This document shows positions 37,828-45,633 of a stretch of DNA of 64,000 nucleotides, piece after piece. The notes below the pieces were generated by a model, which was not told the DNA's origin, did not search any database, and saw nothing but the letters and a program-made list of their open reading frames with translations. Position numbers and translations under genes: made by a program. The DNA comes from an uncultured Blautia sp. GTDB taxonomy: Bacteria; Bacillota; Clostridia; Lachnospirales; Lachnospiraceae. The first letter of the stretch is position 1. Each line of letters starts with the position of its first letter. The stretch is taken from NCBI GenBank assembly GCA_934364795.1, contig CAKRMK010000013.1, positions 1 to 64,000 of the forward strand, in the 5' to 3' direction.

Positions 37828-38754
37828 ATGAAATTAAAAAGAAGTTTACGAATTGTAACAACTTTCAAGGACGGTTCAAAAGAGAAAGATGAAAAAAAGG
37901 CTCTTGTCCATAATTTTGTAGCTCTTAGTGCCTGCGCCACGTTGGCAATGATTTTGGGAATTGGAACGAAAGTGGCAGATCCGGGAGAGCGAAGTCAGGT
38001 ATATGCGGCTTCAGATGAGAAGGACCTGGATCAGGATACGGGAATAGACTGGGGCAGTATGGGGTATGATCTTCCTACGGGGATCGCAGGTATGGTCACC
38101 AGTGTGGCAGATACCCCGGCAGCAGGAACTGCTGTAACACGTATTGGAACCTCCTGTGAGAGAGTTATGGTAGGACAGCGGATCACGACTGTGAAGTGTA
38201 ATGCTGATGAGTTAAGTACAGGTAACTCCATGGCAGATACGGTAAACAGTCTGGATGCGGCAGCTGCTTCTATGTCAGCCAGTGCTAAGATGATGTCAGA
38301 TGCAGATTATGATACCCTGCTTAGGATCGTGGAAGCAGAAGCAGGAACTGAAGATATCAAAGGTCGTGTACTGGTAGCGAATGTTATTATGAACCGGATT
38401 TCCAATGATGAATTTCCAGATACGGTTACAGATGTAGTCTGGGATCAGAGATACGGTGTTCCTCAGTTTTCGCCTACATATGATGGGAAAATTTATGAAG
38501 TAACAGTTACAGATGAGACAAAAGAAGCGGTGAAACAGGCCTTGGAAGGCGTGGATTATTCAGAAGGGGCCCTGTTTTTTATTCAGCGGTCAGCCGCAGA
38601 GAAGCACAATGTGAACTGGTTTGATAAAGATCTGAAAAGACTGTTCAAATATGGGGTTCATGAATTCTATACTTATCCAGACGAAGGGGATGAACAGACC
38701 GCAGATACAGTTTCCCTTAGTGAGACTGGTACTGTACAGATGGTGAAAAAATAG
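37828..38754 (+). CDS. SleB/CwlJ-type cell wall hydrolase
   Basis: 308 residues from ATG 37828 after AAGGAAAGAAGAAT; a GTG at 37810 is in frame but poorly placed. The N-terminal basic segment and one hydrophobic helix (residues about 28-45) act as export signal or anchor. A 100-residue low-complexity linker leads to a Hydrolase_2 domain (about 165-285) with LLRIVEAEAGTEDIKGRVLV, where the Glu is the probable catalytic acid, and VANVIMNRI. Such enzymes cleave peptidoglycan in spore cortex or during growth. The strong vegetative promoter argues for a growth role rather than one limited to germination. Confidence 0.88.
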   Translation: MKLKRSLRIVTTFKDGSKEKDEKKALVHNFVALSACATLAMILGIGTKVADPGERSQVYAASDEKDLDQDTGIDWGSMGYDLPTGIAGMVTSVADTPAAGTAVTRIGTSCERVMVGQRITTVKCNADELSTGNSMADTVNSLDAAAASMSASAKMMSDADYDTLLRIVEAEAGTEDIKGRVLVANVIMNRISNDEFPDTVTDVVWDQRYGVPQFSPTYDGKIYEVTVTDETKEAVKQALEGVDYSEGALFFIQRSAAEKHNVNWFDKDLKRLFKYGVHEFYTYPDEGDEQTADTVSLSETGTVQMVKK

Positions 38755-38774
38755 TATTCTACAATAAGGGCTAT

Positions 38775-38809
38775 AAGCCGCCTGGGAAAATAAGACCCAG
38801 GCGGCTTTT
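38775..38809 (+). terminator. terminator after wall hydrolase
   Basis: AAGCCGCCTGGG (38775-38786) and CCCAGGCGGCTT (38796-38807), perfect 12-bp stem, then a short T-run. Confidence 0.9.
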
Positions 38810-38820
38810 AAAATTTACTA

Positions 38821-38849
38821 TTGATTTAGCACGGTGAAGTATGTATAAT
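38821..38849 (+). promoter_or_regulatory. sigma-A promoter of thrC
   Basis: TTGATT (38821-38826), 17 bases, TATAAT (38844-38849), directly after the preceding terminator. Confidence 0.8.
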
Positions 38850-38896
38850 ACCTGTAAAGTCTAAGTATTATATAAACGAAAGGCAGGAGTGACAAA

Positions 38897-40387
38897 ATGC
38901 AGGTAATGTATCAGAGCACCAGAGGAAAAGGGGAACCGGTAACCGCTTCCCAGGCTATTTTAAAGGGACTTTCCGAAGATGGAGGACTGTTTGTACCCAC
39001 ATCAATTCCCGCACTTGATATTTCCATGGAAGAGCTTTCCAGGATGTCTTATCAGGAGACTGCTTATCAGGTAATGAGCCGTCTGCTTACAGACTTTACA
39101 GAGGAAGAACTGCGAACCTGTATTGACAGTGCATATGATAAAAAATTCGATACCGATGTGATTGCACCGCTTAAGGAAGCTGACGGAGCATATTTTCTGG
39201 AGCTTTTCCATGGCCCTACTATTGCATTTAAGGATATGGCATTGTCTATTTTACCGTACCTGATGACAACTGCTGCGAAGAAGAACCAGGTAAAAAATGA
39301 CATTGTAATTCTTACCGCTACTTCAGGAGATACAGGAAAGGCAGCTCTGGCTGGCTTTGCAGATGTACCTGGCACAAGAATTATTGTTTTTTATCCAAAG
39401 CATGGTGTCAGTCCCATCCAGGAGAAGCAGATGGTGACCCAGAAGGGTGCCAATACTTATGTGGTGGGAATCACCGGAAACTTTGATGATGCCCAGACAG
39501 CAGTAAAGAAAATGTTTAATGACAAAGAGATGGCAGCAGAGCTTGCACAGGCAGGCTTCCAGTTTTCTTCTGCGAACTCTATCAATATCGGACGTCTTGT
39601 TCCACAGATTGTTTATTATGTATATGCATATGCATCTTTGGTGCGCCAGGGAAAGATACAGGCTGGGGATAAGATTAATGTAGTAGTGCCAACTGGTAAT
39701 TTTGGAAATATTCTGGCAGCATTTTATGCAAAGCAGATGGGACTTCCGGTAAATAAACTGATCTGTGCATCCAATGAGAATAAAGTATTATATGATTTCT
39801 TTGCTACAGGTACTTATAACAGAAAAAGAGACTTCATCCTGACTACTTCTCCATCTATGGATATTCTGATCTCCAGTAATCTGGAGCGTCTCATTTATCG
39901 CATTACAGGAGAAAATCCAGATACCTGTGCACAGCTTATGGATGCATTATCAAAAGGCGGAGAATACACCATCACCCCTGAAATGAAAGCACAGCTTCAG
40001 GACTTCTATGGCAATTTCTGTACAGAGGAAGAAACAAAAGAAGCAATCCAGGAAGTTTATAAGAACAGTAATTATGTAATTGATACGCATACTGCAGTTG
40101 CTGCCGGCGTATATAAGAAATATGTAACAGATACAGAGGATAAAACACCGGCTGTCATTGCTTCCACAGCAAGTCCGTACAAATTTACAAGAAGTGTTAT
40201 GGACGCTATTGCAAAAGGACATGAGAATCTGGATGACTTTGGTCTTGCAGATGCCCTTGAGAAGATTTCCGGTGTGGCAGTACCAAAGGCAGTGAATGAT
40301 ATCCGTACAGCACCGGTACTTCATGATAGAGTAGTAGATGCCAGGGATATGCCAAAGACAGTAAAGGAGATTCTGGGAATACAGTAA
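38897..40387 (+). CDS. thrC: threonine synthase
   Basis: PLP enzyme turning O-phosphohomoserine into threonine. 496 residues, the long form. The PLP lysine is in HGPTIAFKDMA near residue 110, the SGDTGKAAL loop near 150, and the N-terminal YQSTRGKGEPVTASQAIL is typical. ATG 38897 after GGCAGGAGTGACAAA. Monocistronic, between a terminator and the 6S RNA promoter. Confidence 0.95.
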   Translation: MQVMYQSTRGKGEPVTASQAILKGLSEDGGLFVPTSIPALDISMEELSRMSYQETAYQVMSRLLTDFTEEELRTCIDSAYDKKFDTDVIAPLKEADGAYFLELFHGPTIAFKDMALSILPYLMTTAAKKNQVKNDIVILTATSGDTGKAALAGFADVPGTRIIVFYPKHGVSPIQEKQMVTQKGANTYVVGITGNFDDAQTAVKKMFNDKEMAAELAQAGFQFSSANSINIGRLVPQIVYYVYAYASLVRQGKIQAGDKINVVVPTGNFGNILAAFYAKQMGLPVNKLICASNENKVLYDFFATGTYNRKRDFILTTSPSMDILISSNLERLIYRITGENPDTCAQLMDALSKGGEYTITPEMKAQLQDFYGNFCTEEETKEAIQEVYKNSNYVIDTHTAVAAGVYKKYVTDTEDKTPAVIASTASPYKFTRSVMDAIAKGHENLDDFGLADALEKISGVAVPKAVNDIRTAPVLHDRVVDARDMPKTVKEILGIQ

Positions 40388-40428
40388 TCGGCGTGTAAAA
40401 TTCTGTCAAAATAAATATGTATTTTATG

Positions 40429-40457
40429 TTGAAAAACAGTATATACTAGGTTATAAT
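40429..40457 (+). promoter_or_regulatory. promoter of 6S RNA
   Basis: TTGAAA (40429-40434), 17 bases, TATAAT (40452-40457). Confidence 0.75.
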
Positions 40458-40464
40458 AACTTTT

Positions 40465-40651
40465 AGAAAAGTAAATCCTGGGATGTGCGAGGCCCCTTTT
40501 ATTTTTGAACCTACATTGACATCAAGGGAATCCAAGATCGCAGTGCGGATGTCAGACCTCTCGTTGTGGTAGGCAGAAGTCCTGTTGAGGATACCCACCT
40601 AGCGGCAAGCTAGGCGTCAAAAGAAAGGGAACGGCATTCTGGGATTTTTTT
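40465..40651 (+). ncRNA. ssrS: 6S RNA
   Basis: About 187 nt that close on themselves: 5' AATCCTGGGATGTGCGAGG with 3' CGGCATTCTGGGATT, ending in T7. The outer arms match the 6S layout (GATGT-CG ... CGGCAT) and a long internal bubble lies between the arms, the open-promoter mimic that binds RNA polymerase with the vegetative sigma factor. It has its own promoter and terminator and no coding potential. galM begins 20 bases after the terminator. Confidence 0.82.
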
Positions 40652-40671
40652 AGAATAAGGAGGCAGGTAAC

Positions 40672-41730
40672 ATGGGTGTTACAGCAAAGAAATTCGGGGA
40701 ATTAACTTCTGGGGAAGAGATTACTTTATATCATCTGGAGAATGGAACAGGCGCTTATGCCGAAGTAATGGATTTTGGAGCAATACTTGTGAAGCTGTGT
40801 GTTCCAGATAAGGATGGCAAGCTTACAGATGTTGTGCTGGGATACGATGATGTACAGCAGTACGAAGTAAACGGATGTTTCTTCGGAGCAATTATCGGAA
40901 GAAGTGGAAACCGTATTGAGGGAGCGAAATTTTCCATTTATGGAAAGGAATATCAGCTTGCCAAGAACGAAAATGAAAATAATCTTCACAGTGGTCCAAA
41001 TGGATTCGAGAAGAAAATATGGACTGTGAAGAATGTGGATCAGGATAAAAATGCCGTTGCTTTTTCTAGAATCAGTCCTGACGGGGAGAATGGATTCCCG
41101 GGAGAGTTCCAGGTATCTGTTATGTATGAGTTTACAGAGGATAGTACTTTACAGATTTATTACAGCGGAATCTGTGATCAGGCTACACTTGCCAATATGA
41201 CTAATCATTCTTATTTCAACCTTACAGGAGAGGGAAGCGGCAAGGTGCTGGATACATATCTTACGATTCATGCAAAAGAATATAACCCGGTAGACCAGTA
41301 TTCCATTCCTACAGGAGAGTATGCTCCGGTAGCGGGAACTCCTATGGATTTCACCAGGGAGAAGAAAATCGGGGAAGAGATCGAGGCGGATTTCCAGCAG
41401 CTGAAGTATACAGGCGGATACGATCACAATTATGTAACAGACAATTACGCCAAAGGCAGCAAACGGGTAATTGCCAGTGCCTACAATGAAAAGTCAGGAA
41501 TCACCATGGATGTTGTTTCTGACTGCCCATGTGTACAGTTCTATGCAGGTAATTTTATTATGGGCGAAAAGGGAAAACAGGGACATGTTTACAATAAGCG
41601 GGAGGGCTTTTGCCTGGAAACACAGGTAGAACCAAATGCAGTAAATGTAGAAGCGTTCCATTCACCTGTGCTGGAAGCAGGAGAGAAATACCAGTCCTTT
41701 ACTTCCTATCATTTTGGTATTCGCAAATAA
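40672..41730 (+). CDS. galM: aldose 1-epimerase
   Basis: Interconverts alpha and beta anomers of galactose and related aldoses. 352 residues. Family landmarks: GRSGNRIEGAKF near residue 82, NLHSGPNGFEKKIW with a substrate His, NMTNHSYFNL with the catalytic His, and a late ETQVEPNAVN with the catalytic Glu. ATG 40672 follows AAGGAGGCAGGTAAC. No separate promoter is seen after the 6S terminator, so expression may depend on read-through of the 6S RNA. Confidence 0.94.
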   Translation: MGVTAKKFGELTSGEEITLYHLENGTGAYAEVMDFGAILVKLCVPDKDGKLTDVVLGYDDVQQYEVNGCFFGAIIGRSGNRIEGAKFSIYGKEYQLAKNENENNLHSGPNGFEKKIWTVKNVDQDKNAVAFSRISPDGENGFPGEFQVSVMYEFTEDSTLQIYYSGICDQATLANMTNHSYFNLTGEGSGKVLDTYLTIHAKEYNPVDQYSIPTGEYAPVAGTPMDFTREKKIGEEIEADFQQLKYTGGYDHNYVTDNYAKGSKRVIASAYNEKSGITMDVVSDCPCVQFYAGNFIMGEKGKQGHVYNKREGFCLETQVEPNAVNVEAFHSPVLEAGEKYQSFTSYHFGIRK

Positions 41731-41764
41731 GTTAAAAGATCAGTGTTAAAATAATATCATATTT

Positions 41765-41812
41765 TCTGGTTTTCTTCATATATTTATGCTATGAAGAAAA
41801 CCAGATTTTTTT
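41765..41812 (+). terminator. galM terminator overlapping the spoIID-like start
   Basis: TCTGGTTTTCTTCAT (41765-41779) and ATGAAGAAAACCAGA (41791-41805) form a perfect 15-bp stem with an 11-base loop, followed by T7. The right arm contains the start codon of the next gene. Confidence 0.88.
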
Positions 41813-43074
41813 ATGAAATAAATTATTTTCTGTTTGTGCTTCTTGGCTGGCTGTTACTTCTGGGAAAGGCTGTGGAGGTGAACCGGGAAAAAGACAGAGA
41901 AATGACAGAAAAAAGAAATGAATATGTGTCCGAAGAAATGGAAGCTGCCAAAAGGGTTGTTGTGGAATTATCAGCAGTTGAAAACAAAAGTGCCATGTCA
42001 GATATAAAAGATATCAGGGTACTTCTTATGACCTCCGGTTATCAATCTTATTATCACCCATCTGTAACAGTAAAACTGGATGGAAAAGAATACGTCTATA
42101 CTCCAGAATCAGAGGCACTTCAAAAAGGACCGTTGATTCTGGCTGGAAAAGACGGGAAATTTGCCATTTCCTCTATCAAACGGCAGGAAGCTCTACCTGT
42201 TTATCAGGGAACTTTGGAAATCAGAAAAACAGATCAGGGGCTGCTTTTGATAAATGAGCTGCCACTGGAAACTTATCTGGAAAGCGTAGTTCCAAGTGAA
42301 ATGCCAGCCTCCTATGAAATGCAGGCTCTGATGGCTCAGGCAGTGTGCGCCAGAACTTATGCAGTTTGTCAGATGGAGGAGGGTACCTTGGAAGAGTATG
42401 GTGCAGACGTAGACGACAGTGTGAATTATCAGGTGTATGGAAACTGCAGTGCTTCCGACAGAAGCAGTCAGGCAGTAAAAGATACAAAAGGGCAGATATT
42501 ATGTCAGAACGGGAAACCGGTTACAGCATATTATTTTTCCACTTCATCAGGAAAAACCAGTACAGATGAAATATGGGGAACAGAGAGTTCACCCTATCTA
42601 CAGAGCGTGGAATGCGATTTTGACCAGCAACAGCCCTGGAGCAGCTGGAACGTGGAAATTCCCTGGAGTATGCTGCAGGAAAAAGTAAACGGACAGCTAA
42701 GCGGACTTCAGGTCACAAAGAAAAGCGAAAGCGGGGCAGTGACAGAGCTTCTGGTTTTGACAAAGGAAGAAGAGCCACAGGCTGTACAGGGAGAATATGC
42801 GGTGCGTAAGTTTCTGGCACCAGAGGGACTTACCATAACAGAAAAAGACAAAAGCCAGGTAACAGGAGGAAGTATTCTTCCAAGCGCATATTTTGACCTG
42901 GAAATCCAGGAAGGGAAAAATGTGAAAATTAAGGGCAGAGGGTATGGACATGGTGTGGGAATGAGCCAGAATGCTGCCAATGAAATGGCGAAAGAGGGTT
43001 ACACCTGGCAGGAAATACTTGGATATTTTTTCAAAAATACAAGTCTGGAAACATGGGGAAAACAGAAAAAGTAG
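41791..43074 (+). CDS. SpoIID/LytB domain protein
   Basis: 427 residues. One N-terminal membrane helix (about residues 9-26), then an extracytoplasmic SpoIID domain with ETYLESVVPSEMPASY, the conserved AVCARTYAV, YFSTSSGKT and the final GRGYGHGVGMSQ. SpoIID enzymes are lytic transglycosylases needed for engulfment in sporulation; paralogues act in vegetative walls. The ATG lies in the stem of the galM terminator and has no ribosome-binding site. A possible sigma-E-like pair, TCATATT (41757-41763) and CATATATT (41777-41784), would start transcription at about the ATG. The exact start is therefore uncertain. Confidence 0.85.
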   Translation: MKKTRFFYEINYFLFVLLGWLLLLGKAVEVNREKDREMTEKRNEYVSEEMEAAKRVVVELSAVENKSAMSDIKDIRVLLMTSGYQSYYHPSVTVKLDGKEYVYTPESEALQKGPLILAGKDGKFAISSIKRQEALPVYQGTLEIRKTDQGLLLINELPLETYLESVVPSEMPASYEMQALMAQAVCARTYAVCQMEEGTLEEYGADVDDSVNYQVYGNCSASDRSSQAVKDTKGQILCQNGKPVTAYYFSTSSGKTSTDEIWGTESSPYLQSVECDFDQQQPWSSWNVEIPWSMLQEKVNGQLSGLQVTKKSESGAVTELLVLTKEEEPQAVQGEYAVRKFLAPEGLTITEKDKSQVTGGSILPSAYFDLEIQEGKNVKIKGRGYGHGVGMSQNAANEMAKEGYTWQEILGYFFKNTSLETWGKQKK

Positions 43075-43145
43075 ACAGAAAGCCTGTTTCATGATATGAT
43101 GCATAAGTCAGCAGACAAAACTGAAAATGCAACAGGAGCAATCGT

Positions 43146-44057
43146 ATGGATAAGAAAAAAGAAAAACAAAGCGTTCTCCAGCTGCTGCTGGGATTTGTAA
43201 GCAGGGCGAACGGTGATCATGTAGGCGCTTATGCAGCGCAGGCGGCCTATTTTTTGATTATGTCGTTTATCCCTTTTGTTCTGTTTCTTACGACTATGAT
43301 CCGTTACACGCCTTTGACATATAATATGGTCAGTGAGACCATCCGGGCATTTGTGCCTCATAATATACAGAATTTTGTGCTTACCATTGTATCAGAAGTA
43401 TATGGAAGAAGTACAGCAGTTGTACCTATTTCTGCCATCATGGCATTGTGGTCAGCAGGGAAGGCCATGCAGTCTCTTACCAACGGACTGAATACGATCT
43501 ACCATGTGAAGGAGACACGTAACTGGCTGATGACCAGGCTGTATGCGGTTGTATATACATTTATGTTTGTAATTGCCATTATTGCCAGCCTTTTGCTGCT
43601 GGTACTTGGCAATCAGATTCAGACAATGGCGGGGAAATATGTACCTATTTTGGGAAGAATGATCGGTAAGATCATCGGAGCAAGGACAGCCCTTGTTTTT
43701 GCAGGTCTGTTTCTTATATTTCTCATATTGTATAAAATGCTTCCCAACCGTAAAGCTACCTTTAAGAGCCAGGTACCAGGGGCTGTGCTTATTGCGGCAG
43801 GATGGTCTTTGTTTTCCTATTTCTTTTCTCTGTATTTTGAACTGTTTCCGGGATTCAGCAATATGTATGGCAGCCTGACGGCACTGATCATGGTAATGCT
43901 GTGGCTGTATATCTGCATGAATCTGCTTTTGTACGGCGCGGAAATCAATGCCTATTTTGAAAAACAGTTCAGGATGGCCCAGGCATCTATGAGGGAAATG
44001 TTAAGCCGTGAGCACGATGAAACAGAGAAAGAAGCAGAAAAAGAAAAGAAAATATAA
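43146..44057 (+). CDS. YihY/BrkB family membrane protein
   Basis: 303 residues with six hydrophobic segments. Typical family landmarks are AAQAAYFLIMSFIPF near residue 30, LNTIYHVKETRNW near residue 115, and a polar motif before the last helices (YGSLTALIMVMLWLYICM). The C-terminus is a charged Glu/Lys tail. Role not established; earlier annotation as RNase BN is not supported. Starts 71 bases after the SpoIID-like gene; no ribosome-binding site stronger than AACAGGAGCAATCGT. Confidence 0.88.
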   Translation: MDKKKEKQSVLQLLLGFVSRANGDHVGAYAAQAAYFLIMSFIPFVLFLTTMIRYTPLTYNMVSETIRAFVPHNIQNFVLTIVSEVYGRSTAVVPISAIMALWSAGKAMQSLTNGLNTIYHVKETRNWLMTRLYAVVYTFMFVIAIIASLLLLVLGNQIQTMAGKYVPILGRMIGKIIGARTALVFAGLFLIFLILYKMLPNRKATFKSQVPGAVLIAAGWSLFSYFFSLYFELFPGFSNMYGSLTALIMVMLWLYICMNLLLYGAEINAYFEKQFRMAQASMREMLSREHDETEKEAEKEKKI

Positions 44058-44062
44058 ACTAC

Positions 44063-44091
44063 TTGACAGATTTACTCTGGTGTGGCATAGT
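44063..44091 (+). promoter_or_regulatory. sigma-A promoter of pheST T-box
   Basis: TTGACA (44063-44068), 17 bases, CATAGT (44086-44091). Confidence 0.6.
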
Positions 44092-44094
44092 AAT

Positions 44095-44343
44095 AAAAGA
44101 GAAAAAGCCAGGAAGGTGTTTTTAGGAAATTATTTTCTTTCAGAGAGAGGAAGTCACCGGCTGTAAGCTTCCTTAAGTTCAGATGATTTCTGAGTTTCGC
44201 ACCGGAGCCGCGTTTCTGAATTTTTTAGTAGGAAGCGACGTGATGCTGCGCGTTAAGCGGCGAGAGAGCCCGTTTGTACGGGAAGCAGGGTGGTACCGCG
44301 GATATGCTTCGTCCCTTTTATGTAAGGGACGGGGCTTTTTTTA
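44095..44343 (+). promoter_or_regulatory. T-box riboswitch, phenylalanine (UUC)
   Basis: T-box core GCAGGGTGGTACCGCGG (44285-44301). Specifier TTC at 44196-44198 in context GAGTTTCGCACC. Terminator GCTTCGTCCCTT/AAGGGACGGGGC with T7 at 44306-44342. Senses uncharged tRNA-Phe for the downstream synthetase genes. Confidence 0.9.
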
Positions 44344-44484
44344 TGTAATAGGAAATTCCGTTGGAATCTCCTATTACATAAAAAGCCCTGCCGGGCAGGA
44401 TCCAGAAGCGGCCAAAAGGTAGATGTCGCTTGAGGCGACCCGCCGCAGGCGGAGAATCCTGCAAAGCAGGATTCTTTCTTGTGT
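44338..44484. repeat. post-terminator palindrome, full copy
   Basis: Five consecutive hairpins: (1) T5-ATGTAATAGGA (44338-44353) with TCCTATTACAT-A5 (44369-44384) enclosing ATTCC-GTT-GGAAT, 21 bp with one mismatch; (2) GCCC-TGCC-GGGC (44385-44396); (3) GTCGC-TTGAG-GCGAC (44425-44439); (4) CCGCC-GCA-GGCGG (44440-44452); (5) AATCCTGC-AAA-GCAGGATT (44455-44473). Hairpin 1 uses the T-tract of the Phe T-box terminator as its 5' edge. Nearly identical to the copy at 48731. Confidence 0.9.
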
Positions 44485-44538
44485 ACCAGCTCCCTGTATT
44501 TTACCTGGCAGATCATAAGAATAAAGGAGAAATGAACC

Positions 44539-45564
44539 ATGGATATGAAAGAAAGACTTCAGGAACTGGCTGAAAACGCCAGAATACGGATTGAGGAATC
44601 CGAGGGCCTGGATAAATTAAACGATGTACGTGTTGCATACCTTGGAAAAAAAGGAGAGCTCACTGCAATCTTAAAAGGAATGAAAGATGTATCTCCGGAA
44701 GAAAGACCGAAGGTAGGACAGCTTGTAAATGAGACAAGAGCCAAGATTGAGGGACTTCTGGAAGAATCCAGACAGAAACTGGAAGAAGCAGTAAGAGAAG
44801 AGAAAATGAAAGCCGAAGTTATCGACGTTACTCTTCCGGCTAAGAAATCAAGAATCGGTCACCGTCATCCAAACAGCATTGCCCTGGAAGAGGTAGAGCG
44901 TATTTTTATCGGAATGGGCTATGAAGTAGTAGAAGGACCGGAAGTTGAATATGCAGATTACAACTTTACAAAGTTAAATATTCCGGAAAACCATCCGGCA
45001 AGAGACGAGCAGGATACTTTCTTTATCAATGATTCTATTCTCCTTCGTTCCCAGACTTCCCCTGTTCAGGCACGTACCATGGAGAAAGGCAAGCTTCCTA
45101 TCCGTATGATCGCACCTGGAAGAGTATTCCGTTCTGATGAGGTAGATGCAACTCACTCTCCATCCTTCCATCAGATTGAGGGACTTGTAATTGATAAAAA
45201 TATCACATTCGCTGATCTGAAAGGAACTCTTGAAGTATTTGCAAAAGAGCTTTTCGGACCAGAGACAAAGACGAAATTCAGACCTCATCACTTCCCGTTT
45301 ACAGAGCCAAGTGCAGAGGTAGATGTTTCCTGCTTTAAGTGCGGCGGCAAGGGATGCCGTTTCTGTAAGGGATCTGGCTGGATTGAAATCCTTGGCTGCG
45401 GAACTGTTCATCCAAATGTACTTCGCATGTGCGGCATTGATCCGGACGAGTATACAGGATTTGCATTTGGTGTAGGTCTTGAGCGTATTGCACTTTTGAA
45501 ATACGAAATTGATGATATGCGTCTGCTTTATGAAAACGATATCCGTTTCCTGAAGCAGTTCTGA
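44539..45564 (+). CDS. pheS: phenylalanyl-tRNA synthetase alpha chain
   Basis: Catalytic chain of the alpha2-beta2 synthetase that charges tRNA-Phe. 341 residues. It has an N-terminal coiled-coil arm (residues 1-95) and a class II core with [34 protein letters not shown] (motif 2) and [17 protein letters not shown] (motif 3). A Cys-rich insert, [17 protein letters not shown] near residue 259, looks like a zinc knuckle and is common in clostridial PheS. ATG 44539 after AAAGGAGAAATGAACC. Confidence 0.96.
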   Translation: MDMKERLQELAENARIRIEESEGLDKLNDVRVAYLGKKGELTAILKGMKDVSPEERPKVGQLVNETRAKIEGLLEESRQKLEEAVREEKMKAEVIDVTLPAKKSRIGHRHPNSIALEEVERIFIGMGYEVVEGPEVEYADYNFTKLNIPENHPARDEQDTFFINDSILLRSQTSPVQARTMEKGKLPIRMIAPGRVFRSDEVDATHSPSFHQIEGLVIDKNITFADLKGTLEVFAKELFGPETKTKFRPHHFPFTEPSAEVDVSCFKCGGKGCRFCKGSGWIEILGCGTVHPNVLRMCGIDPDEYTGFAFGVGLERIALLKYEIDDMRLLYENDIRFLKQF

Positions 45565-45633
45565 TAAGAAAAGGATGTGGCTTATTTATAGCTGTTTTCC
45601 CAGTAAATTATAAAGTGAGAAGAGGATTAAAAA

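Larger units (their letters stand above)
44058..44538 (+). other. pheS leader region
   Basis: 481 bases without a gene, filled by promoter, Phe T-box with terminator and a complete copy of the post-terminator palindrome. Confidence 0.8.

Noticed and set aside
44183..44422. 79-codon frame in the pheS leader
   Set aside because: Runs through the T-box and palindromic repeat; explained by RNA structure rather than coding.
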